Positions 56,391-64,000 of a DNA stretch of 64,000 nucleotides are shown one piece after another; the stretch's first letter is position 1; each line of letters begins with the position of its first letter. Where the stretch lies: NCBI GenBank assembly GCA_022925895.1, contig JAKSYS010000064.1, positions 84,056 through 148,055 of the forward strand, read 5' to 3'. The position numbers and the translations under genes are program-made. A model generated the notes under the pieces. That model worked only from the letters and a program-made list of their open reading frames with translations, was not told where the DNA came from and did not search any database. The DNA is from Fragilaria crotonensis. Lineage: Eukaryota; Bacillariophyta; Fragilariophyceae; Fragilariales; Fragilariaceae.

Positions 56391-57857
56391 TCAAACAGAA
56401 CCAGTGGCAGCGACACCAACAATTCGTTTGATGATATCGTACAAAATGAGTTGCGAAGTCACGATAATCCCCACATGGAGGAAGCGTGACTTGGTTCCGA
56501 CGAAAAATCCCCGGAATCCTCCATCCTTGCGTCGCAAAATGTCGCGTATAAAGTCATTGGTACGCAGCGTTCCCTCGTGGGCATTCACAAGACTGAGCAG
56601 CATGTCTCCTGGTTGACTACAAATGGTCGACAGGATGGAAGTGAGGAGTGCGCAAACCAGAGGGATGAGCATCTTGGTCATTCCCGTGACGGCCATGCCT
56701 CCCGTGCGCAAGAGACTGTAACTGGTGCGGGTGAGCAAATCAAAGGCAACGTTTTTGGAAATAGTGTACGGCACTTGTTTGTACAGCATCGGAGTCAATC
56801 CCTTTGTGAGTGCGGAGAATCCTTCGCCCTTGACCATCTTGTAGCCACCCTCGATCCAATTGGTGGTACAAAAGTCGGGTTCTGCCACCAAGCGGATGCG
56901 AATCGCTTCCATCGGACAGAGCACCAACGACGCGGCCACTCCAGAAATGGCGCCGCATACGGCGAAGGAGAAGAATTGTGATTGCAACCAAAGTAATGAT
57001 GTGAATTGCGCCAATGAACAGAGACCGCGTTTGGCGGCAGGTTTGAGAATTTCGTAAATACCAAACTTGAGACTGCCCTCTAGCAAGTATCCAAAGGTTG
57101 TTGGGCCCAAACCAGACAGCAGTGTTTTGAGTCCTTCCTTTTCTACAATACGTGCCGTCGCTTTAGCAAAACTGGTGTTGAGGAGATCGGGATCCACCTG
57201 CTTTCGAGTCTGGAAACGAGTATGGAAACAAATTGCCGACTTAGATTGACATTGTCATGGGAATTCATCATGGTTGGAAAATGTCGTTCTTACCTTGACC
57301 ACATCGATGGGTGTTGCAATGGCATGCGAAATAGCAGCACACGTGCCACCTGCCACATAGAAGCGCCAACTGCCCGGCCCTGATGCAGAGAGTAGTCCTA
57401 CCAGGGCCACAAAGAATGACGCGGTTGCCATTATCGCAATGGTTTCGATAGTAATAGAACTGTCACCGCTTTTTTGTTGTATAGGTGGTGGTAACGGGAG
57501 GTCATTGTTGGTCGAGTGCAAGGGGTTAAGCGCCACTTCAGTTTGCGAAGTCGCTTCCTGCTGATGCACCGACGATGACGATGTTGTTTGATTCCGCGAT
57601 CCCTGGTCGGAACTAGGGTTCAACGCGGCAGAGCGATGCGAAGCTCTCCTCCGCCTTGATGTTGAAACCAATGGCATTGCGATCCTGGGAGTCGTTTTTG
57701 ATCTCGAAGGAGGCTGCAATCGCACGCCGGATGTTGGTGAGAAGGATTCCACATTGGGTATGCTTGCAATACCAACAGTGACAGTCCAGAAAAATACCAA
57801 CACCAAGATGGAATTGGTAATACTACTTTTATTGTCGTACACACGTGTCCATCGCAT
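56391..57857 (-). CDS. Mitochondrial-carrier-family protein, phosphate-carrier-like, with plastid-type presequence
   Basis: Two exons on the - strand: 57857-57294 and 57197-56391, with a 96-nt intron (GTAAGA...AAAGCAG), 456 residues. Carrier signatures: P-I-D-V-V-K (183-188, directly before the intron), P-M-E-A-I-R and a degenerate Q-P-G-D-M-L. G-P-T-T-F-G-Y and L-K-F-G-I-Y-E match the phosphate carrier (SLC25A3/Mir1) group. The N-terminal ~150 residues are unusual for a mitochondrial carrier. A hydrophobic stretch (about 17-33) is followed by V-E-S / F-S-P, then a Ser/Arg-rich segment without acidic residues. This is the layout of a diatom bipartite plastid presequence (signal peptide, ASAFAP-like site, transit peptide). 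I infer a phosphate or related anion carrier, possibly of the plastid envelope. Confidence 0.8.
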
Positions 57858-58855
57858 GTTGAACGTCGAACAATATGGCCTCAGGGCAATGTTCTGTTCT
57901 GATCAAGGATGGGAGGAAGCAATGCCACTTTGTTGAGTGTCTAGTTATGCACCGCTCCGTACGGTGTTTTCAGCCGACAATAAGCAGGAACTTGGAAGGC
58001 CTATCCTCTGGAGTAGGAATGGGGAAAGGACTGTCGTATTGCTAATTGCTATGCGCTATGCCGATACGTCCAATGTGCCTTGTGAGGTTTGAGTGATGTC
58101 AGTGGCAACTGTTCACTGTTCACAGTTTCATGCAAGAGTAAGGCGGGCAGGATTGCTCTGCGGTTTGTTTCCATCGAAAGTACCCGTCAGCCATAGTAGA
58201 AGCAGTTGGGTCCCAGACGGATCTGGCCGAAGAAGTTGAACGTTGAAGAAATGTCCTTGATCGTTGTGTCACTCGTCGGCCACTCAGCAGAGAGCTGAGT
58301 TCTGTGAGACAGTAGACAGTACTACTAGTACAGTAGCCTGTAGCCTGTAGCCTGTAGACTGTACTGGAGTAGATTGTACGCATTGTAGTACTGTAGACTG
58401 TAGACTTCAGTCGTAACAGTACCTGTAGAACAAATCTACCTGGTACTTCGCATACTGGAGTTTTAGTACTCGTACTCCGTATTCCGTTTAGTACGTGTAT
58501 AGGTTATTACTGTCTTCCGTACTCCGTACTCCGTGCAGGCGAACGGGAGGGACGTACGATTGAGATTCCTGATCCTCTCGAACGAGATTCCCTCTGACCA
58601 CCATCCACCACCAATTTCTTGAATTTCTCGACGTCGTCGTCGCAGGTCATTCCAATAAAAGGACAGCCCTATGACGACAGATCACGCATGCCATCAAATT
58701 ATACAGTACACCGAGCTACCACTTCGCATTTTTCTGCTTTTCACACGCATTGCTTGTACTCCTTTCACGCTTGAATCTAACCAGTTGACAAGCAATCTCA
58801 TTCACATTTCAGTTTGTACATTGCACATTCCTAAATTCAACACAAGGCCCTTACA
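57858..58855. other. Divergent promoter region with a short GTAGCCT repeat
   Basis: No gene is seen. At 58331-58365 there are consecutive GTAGCCT units, and around it many GTAGACTGTA and CGTACTCCGTACTCC words (58515-58535). The region lies between the divergent carrier and HEAT-protein genes. Confidence 0.45.
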
Positions 58856-60566
58856 ATGACGTCAATCGGAGCATCCACTACTCACACGATCAAGCAAAAG
58901 AAGACCGTCGCCGCAGCACCTCGCTCTGGCAGCGCACCCTCTGCAGCCAAGATGGCGCAAGCCACTGGGGGGAAGAAAGGATCCCAAACTGTGGCGAAAC
59001 GTGGCAGTGCGTTGCGTATGATTCCCTCTCGTTTCTCAACAGCCGCAAGCATAGAAACGCTGAAGAATCTTGACGAGGCCGCCAAGAAGGAGGAAGTAAC
59101 AAAGGTCCTCCTCTGCGCCTTGGGCGAGGATACCCTTGCAGACCGAAGCAAGCCTCACGCTGCCAGCACCACGCGAGACCGAAGCGCAGCAGCGGCCGAT
59201 CTCGCAGTCGCAGCAAAGGAAATTGGAATTGTCTTTGTTTTGAAGGAATGTGAGGTGATGAACAAATTGCAGTTGATGCTATTTCCTGATGGACTGCAGA
59301 ATCTATTTGGACATTCGTCCAAGTCGGAAGGAGGTCTGCGTCCAAGCACGTCGGCACTGAGTCTTTCAAGTATGGATTTGGACGACACAACCATTAGCAT
59401 GGGTTCTGCAGGGACAGATACTAAGAGAGGAAAGCTGTCACCGCCCAATGCACGCGAAGGTAGCCTACTCATCATCCGAGCTCTCGCAGAGATCGTTGGC
59501 AAGCCCGCCGAACCCTTTGTTCTCACGGGTTTCCTCGCAGCCGCCATTGATGAATGCGGCAGTGCATCCTCAGCCGTCCGCGAGGCCGCTGAAGACACTG
59601 CAACTGCGCTCGTCGCGCTCGCCAGTCCCTGGGCATTCCCCAGACTCATCTGTCCGATGCTCCTCCTCTCACTCACTTCCGCCGAATGGCGCGTCAAGTA
59701 CACCGCACTCGAGTGTCTCAGTCAATGCGCCCTGACGTCACCCAATCAGGTCAACTACCTTTTGCCAAAACTTATTCCTGAGATCACAAACCAAGTATTT
59801 GACACAAAGGCTCAAGTCACCAAGGCAGCAGCCTCTGCTCTCTTGGCCATTTGCAAAACATGTCGCAATCCCGACGTGTTGCCCGCCATCCCCGCCGTCG
59901 TGGCTGCCATTTGCAAGCCCGCAGATACCTACAAGGCCGTGGAAGAACTCATGGCCACGACCTTTGTCGCTCCTGTCGACGCGCCCACTCTGTCCATTCT
60001 GTGTCCCGTCTTGGCCCGCGCTCTCAAGGAAAAGCTGGCCATCTGAAAGCGCGGCGTGTTTGGTTATTAAGAATATGAGTCGATTGGTCGAGTCGCCAGA
60101 AGATGTGGCGCCGTTCGGACCGCTCTTGGTGCCGGAACTTTTGAAGGTGTCTGAAAATGTGCAATTTGAAGAAATTCGAGATGCGGCCTTGGAGGCGTTG
60201 AATAATCTCACCAAGGCGTTGGGAGCTGCCTACGATGCTGATTCTGCCAAGAAGAAGGAAGCCATGGATGCTGAGAATGCGCGGGTGGAGGCAGAGCAGA
60301 AGCGTATTGAACAAGAGCGCGCCGCCGAAGAGGCCAAGGAAGAGGAACGACGCATCAAGGAGGCAGAAGAGAGGAGGAGATACAAGGTGGCCATGGATGC
60401 ACAACGCGAACTAGATAAGATTGCGGAAGAAGAGGCGAGAAAGAAGAAAATCGCTGATGACAAGCTCAAGGATGAACAATCGCGTAGCACAGTTGGGAAG
60501 GATGGCAAGTGTCAAAGTTGTGGACTCAAAAAGTGCCTCAAGACCTGCATGTTCTATGGAAAGTAA
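58856..60566 (+). CDS. eEF3-like HEAT-repeat protein without ABC ATPase domains, one apparent frame change
   Basis: About 569 codons. After a basic Ala/Ser-rich N-terminus, residues about 200-460 form HEAT repeats resembling the N-terminal HEAT domain of fungal translation factor eEF3. Landmarks are L-L-P-K-L-I-P-E-I-T, V-F-D-T-K-A-Q-V-T-K-A-A, A-T-T-F-V-A-P-V, T-L-S-I-L-C-P-V-L and R-L-V-E-S-P-E-D-V-A-P-F. Instead of the two ABC ATPase domains there is a long Glu/Arg/Lys coiled coil (about 470-545) and a Cys-rich C-terminus with spacing C-x2-C-x4-C-x3-C. In eEF3 the HEAT part contacts the ribosome, so ribosome or tubulin/TOG-like binding is possible. A frame change near 60042-60055 splits it at a position conserved in eEF3. 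Confidence 0.75.
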
Positions 60567-60647
60567 TTTTCGGAACACAGAGATAACGAGATAAATATAT
60601 CGTTTCACAGTGATACTCTAGTAGGAGTAGGCGACTACGTATGCTCG

Positions 60648-61268
60648 TCAAGTTGGAATGGCCCTGTAGCTGCCACTAGGATTTCTCTCTTGATGGTTGG
60701 GATACCTCAATTGGGAGGAATATTCTGTTGACCAGTGACCGCATTGATTCAGGCACTCCAAGGGTGCCCACCAGTCTCCTCCGAGCGGCGTCTCATCGCT
60801 TTGTTGTGACGGCGGTGGGGCTTCGGGTGGCCATTGAGAGAATGGTTCTTGGCAGGGCTCACATTCGGCCCACCAAACTTTGGTAACGGGATCTCTTGCA
60901 ATAGCCTCCATGTCGGCCTTGAATAAGGAATCTTGTTCTTCCTGTGTCAAGTTATTTCTGCCACTGTTCATGTGACCAATCCATTCGAAATGTTGAAACA
61001 TGGTGGAGGTCTCCTTGTGGTAATAAATGGTGAAATTGCGAATGTTCGATTTGGACATGCGGATCAACACATCCTCCCAAACAGCATCATGGAGTTTCTT
61101 GTATCGCTCGTAATAATCTGGTTTTAACTTGATGGCCGCACCGAAGCGAAGTGGGATACTCTTGGATGCTTTCAAACTCTGATGGCGTTTCTTCCATAGG
61201 TCCACAAGGAAAAACACCAGAAGACCCAGTGCCAGGCCCAGTGCAAAGGCAAGAACCGACTCCACCAT
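60648..61268 (-). CDS. Membrane-anchored L-rhamnose-mutarotase-like protein
   Basis: 206 residues. The N-terminal hydrophobic helix (5-24) is followed by K-K-R, a signal anchor. Residues about 40-145 match the RhaM/DUF718 ferredoxin-like fold: K-L-K-P-D-Y-Y-E-R-Y-K-K-L-H-D-A-V-W, with Y56 and H60 at the expected catalytic positions, I-R-N-F-T-I-Y, F-E-W and D-P-V-T-K-V-W-W. RhaM interconverts alpha- and beta-L-rhamnose. The last 60 residues are Pro/Trp-rich and unrecognised. The gene converges on the HEAT gene (81 bp apart) and diverges from the MPDU1-like gene. Rhamnose is a common sugar of diatom mucilage; a link is speculation. Confidence 0.8.
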   Translation of the reverse strand: MVESVLAFALGLALGLLVFFLVDLWKKRHQSLKASKSIPLRFGAAIKLKPDYYERYKKLHDAVWEDVLIRMSKSNIRNFTIYYHKETSTMFQHFEWIGHMNSGRNNLTQEEQDSLFKADMEAIARDPVTKVWWAECEPCQEPFSQWPPEAPPPSQQSDETPLGGDWWAPLECLNQCGHWSTEYSSQLRYPNHQERNPSGSYRAIPT

Positions 61269-61781
61269 GGAGATGATCTGCTATGCAGTATAACAGGGAG
61301 CAGAGGGAGTATTGAAGAACTCTGATCTACGATACTACGATACCTCTATGATGCTCAAACGATGACATTACCCGCAATGGAATGAATGAACATACAGCGT
61401 ACAAATACTCGAAGTGACAGTGTAATGATATGCTGTTTAGGCTCGAGCTGGGATCTTCCCTCCGAGTTCGTTCTGGTATGCTTTGCCTGTAGAATTGTTC
61501 GTGATGCATGTCAACTACCAGTACATGTAGTACAGCAGGTCACGCCTACTCAGTACTCGTATCCTGTAGCCGGAACCTACCGGTGTAGTGCAAATCCATT
61601 GATACCCCTGTCGTCCGGAAATGTTTTTGCACTTTCAAACTTAACCTCAAGACTACCCACACAAATCCACAAGTACACCAACTGGCTAATAAACGCGCAA
61701 AATGTCATTAACATTCTTTTGAAGCTTCCACTATTTCCTCAACTCGCTGAATTTGTGTGGGTTCTGGCGGGGCTGGAAACG
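61269..61781. other. Divergent promoter region
   Basis: No gene is accepted. The longest frame (61386-61877) runs into the MPDU1-like gene in a wrong frame. The region should contain promoters for both flanking genes. Confidence 0.4.
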
Positions 61782-62482
61782 ATGGAAACCAACTGTCTGC
61801 CGAACATTGTTTGTCCAACATTTTCGACTCGGACTGCATTGTCCGTTTGGCGGTTAAGATTCTGGGCATTGGCATGATAACTGGGGCATTCTTGAATAAG
61901 GCTCCCATCATTGCCAACATTTTGGCCAAGAAATCGGTTGCTGGGTTGGCCAAGTCCAGTATCTATGGTGAAGTCGTGGTTCTGACGAATGCCTTCTTGT
62001 ACGGTTTTCTAGAAGGACTGCCATTCACAGCGTACGGGGAGAACTTTGCTCTGTTGCTTCAAACGATCATTATTGTGATCTTTATTTGGCGTTTTTCCAA
62101 GACATCAGCAACAGAGATTTTCACGGCATCCGTCATTTGGGTAACGTACATGTACGGCATTGTCGCGTTCCTGCCTGTCGAAAACAATTCACTGTTGATG
62201 AGATCCTTGTTTCCAATCATGCTGTATTCGAAGGGGTCGCAAATTGTCACCATTTTTCAGGAAAAGCATACTGGAAACCAGTCCATCGTTACTCTGGGCA
62301 TGAATTGTCTCGGCACGTCAGTGCGAGTGTTGACGACCATTGCTGAAGTTGGTTGGAATTTCGATTTGCTCTTGAGTCACACGGTCGGCGCTGGTTTGAA
62401 TTTTACCTTGCTTTTCCAGTACCTTGTCTATAAGGAGAACACACGCGTGTTTTGGGAGACACAGGCAAAGAAGAAGGAATAA
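61782..62482 (+). CDS. MPDU1: MPDU1/Lec35-like PQ-loop membrane protein
   Basis: About 233 residues, six to seven membrane helices. K-I-L-G-I-G-M-I-T-G-A-F-L-N-K-A-P-I-I matches the first PQ-loop. K-G-S-Q-I...H-T-G-N-Q-S and R-V-L-T-T-I-A-E match the second half of MPDU1. MPDU1 is needed in the ER for use of dolichol-phosphate mannose and glucose in N-glycan and GPI synthesis. No ATG is in frame before residue G-I-G-M. The ATG at 61782 becomes the start if one A is added to the AAA run at 61786-61788, giving M-E-N-Q-L-S-A-E-H-C-L-S-N. That fits the homopolymer errors of neighbouring genes. The first P of the usual K-x-P-Q is retained while the Q is I. Confidence 0.75.
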
Positions 62483-62550
62483 ACTATCTATAAGTGCCGA
62501 CAGGAACACCAATTCTATTGACAACGTTGTATCCTCCTAGGATCCACGAC

Positions 62551-64000
62551 TCAATCTATGACGATGATCTCTGGCTCCTGCGTAACAGAAGGCACGATTG
62601 CATCTGGTTGAATGCCATCGTCATCGCTGAAATCCTCAATATCGTCCAAGGCCAAGATGGCGGCCTGTTCCTCAGCCAGGACGTCGGCCCTCGCATCCCC
62701 CGCACTTTGCGATGACACTTTCTCAATGTGGGAGTATAGATTTCTACCAGAAATAGCATGTGGATGAATGCGCCGCAGATAGGGATAGTCTTCAGTCACA
62801 AAAACGCTAAAGTTGACCTGACTGGCTGCTGCGCTAGCACGATGAAGCAGCTCGAGTTCGATGCGATTTTCTCTCGCTTTGCGATTGACTTCAAAAATGA
62901 GCGGTGATGAAAAGGTGCGGAACTTGTTCGGTGCGGGATTCCAGTTCGAAGTGGCAGCCGCTCTACCAGTCAGACTTATAGAGTAATGCTCCAATGGCTA
63001 CAAAGTTTTGTCATGTTGAGTCAGAATGATGCGATGGCGAATACAAAGTGCGACGATGTGAAGGTTGCGTACCGTGTTGAGAAATAAGCTGGCATCCGAA
63101 TACTTGCCAAACGCAAACGCCAAATCATTCACTTCAGTGAAAAAATCGGGTGCGTGACCTTGTAAGAAATAAAGACTCGAGAACAATGGCATCCCAGATT
63201 GCTCGACGACTTGTTCCGGGTTGAACTCCAGCGGTGGGCGCAAGTGTGCATTCTCGCTCGATGAGGAAACCACTCGTTTTGCATAGAGTAGCTTGCCTAG
63301 TGCATGAAAGGGAGAGAGTCGAGAATCACGAAGCCCATCTGTGGATGATGAAAACTGTAGCGACAACAGGGCGTGGCGCAAATCGCCATTGTACATCGTT
63401 ACATCCGGTAGTCTCACTCTATTAGCAGAGCACACTTTTTGAAGCAGCTTTTTCATCTTGGCGGTCGTGACAGGATGGATCTGCATTATTTGCACCTGCC
63501 CAGAATGATACAGTATCTTAGGATCCAATAGCGATTCAAGCTCTTTTGGTCTGTGGCTGCCACCCATGGTATCACTGTAGACCCAGATTGTTTTTCTAGG
63601 ACACTGAAGTACATGGTCACCGAGTGCTTGTCGAAAGCGTTGGTACATTTCTTCATCGTGCAAGTACGGCAAATCGTCAATCATGACGGTCGTATCATGA
63701 TCAAGATACATGGATTGCTGCAGGAAATTGGCAAACGATTGGATTGGCGAGACGCACGACGGTTCTTCCACCCATTCATGGACTTTCCTGCACAAGATCT
63801 TGACCAACGTCGACTTGCCAATGCCAGGACTTCCTACCAGTATTAGCATTCCAGGAGCGCCATCTTCTAGCCACTGCTTCACTTGCTTTACTTTCTTGGG
63901 TGCGATGCAAAGGTCTTCCAATTTTGTTGGTGCGTATCGGTCGGTCCACATGGCATTGCTTTCCGGAGAACGTTGTCGCTTCTCTACGTTGGAGGACAGG
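62551..64000 (-). CDS. RAD17: RAD17-like checkpoint clamp loader, 5' end outside the window
   Basis: Reading left from the window edge, the frame is open beyond the first visible Met (63951), so the start is probably upstream. Motifs: W-T-D-R-Y-A-P near the start, Walker A G-S-P-G-I-G-K-S-T, Walker B-like V-M-I-D-D-L, and an arginine-rich AAA lid. The C-terminus is acidic (E-D-F-S-D-D-D). I place a 75-nt intron at 63072-62998 (GTACGC...TTTGTAG). It removes an in-frame TAG at its 3' end and joins L-F-L-N-T to P-L-E-H-Y in phase 0. Rad17 loads the 9-1-1 clamp at damaged DNA and activates ATR signalling. The 3' end is 68 bp from that of the MPDU1-like gene. Confidence 0.8.

Overview
The window is nuclear DNA of a photosynthetic stramenopile, most probably a (pennate) diatom. 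The evidence is indirect but consistent: short GT-AG introns of 74-96 nt; a phosphate-carrier-like protein whose N-terminus looks like a diatom bipartite plastid presequence (signal peptide, then a Ser-Phe-Ser-Pro cleavage site); secreted proteins with an R-X-L site after the signal peptide, as in diatom cell-wall proteins; and a mobile-element load of PIF/Harbinger, TA-flanked DNA transposons and a LINE. I cannot name the species.

Layout. (1) 0.7-5.8 kb, 13.2-15.0 kb and 42.2-43.5 kb: four intact members and one decayed copy of a secreted protein family, all on the + strand. Each intact member has a signal peptide, a conserved F-x-x-D-Q-x-[YF]-W-x-R-L-L block, a Pro/Thr-rich spacer built from short DNA repeats, and a nearly invariant ~280-residue Cys-containing C-terminal domain. 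Two members carry an extra Cys-containing domain before the spacer. This family is the most interesting content of the window and has no function I can assign. (2) 5.8-42 kb: the array is split by transposons. There is a 4.5-kb PIF/Harbinger element with TTA duplications and a nested TA-flanked insert. There are several MITEs, with TA, TTA, TTAA or 3-bp duplications. There is a MITE inside a MITE, a degenerate LINE of at least 8.8 kb (ORF1, endonuclease, RT, RNase H, Cys/His motif), a 2.2-kb TA-flanked DDE transposon, and an 835-bp element carrying an inverted copy of itself at its centre. (3) 44-64 kb: a gene-dense block. It contains a secreted M23-type metallopeptidase, an alpha/beta hydrolase, a DHX37/Dhr1-like DEAH helicase, an ESCRT-III Snf7/CHMP4 protein, an MFS transporter, the phosphate-carrier-like protein, an eEF3-like HEAT protein without ATPase domains, a membrane-anchored L-rhamnose-mutarotase-like protein, an MPDU1-like PQ-loop protein, and a RAD17-like clamp loader cut by the window edge.

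Quality note. Several conserved genes in block 3 (hydrolase, helicase, Snf7, MFS, HEAT, MPDU1) and the Harbinger transposase need one or more single-base frame changes to restore conserved motifs. Most of those I could place fall at homopolymer runs. Consensus errors of a long-read assembly are the simplest explanation, so 'broken' genes here should not be taken as true pseudogenes without checking reads. The secreted-family genes, M23, carrier, mutarotase and RAD17 genes read through cleanly.
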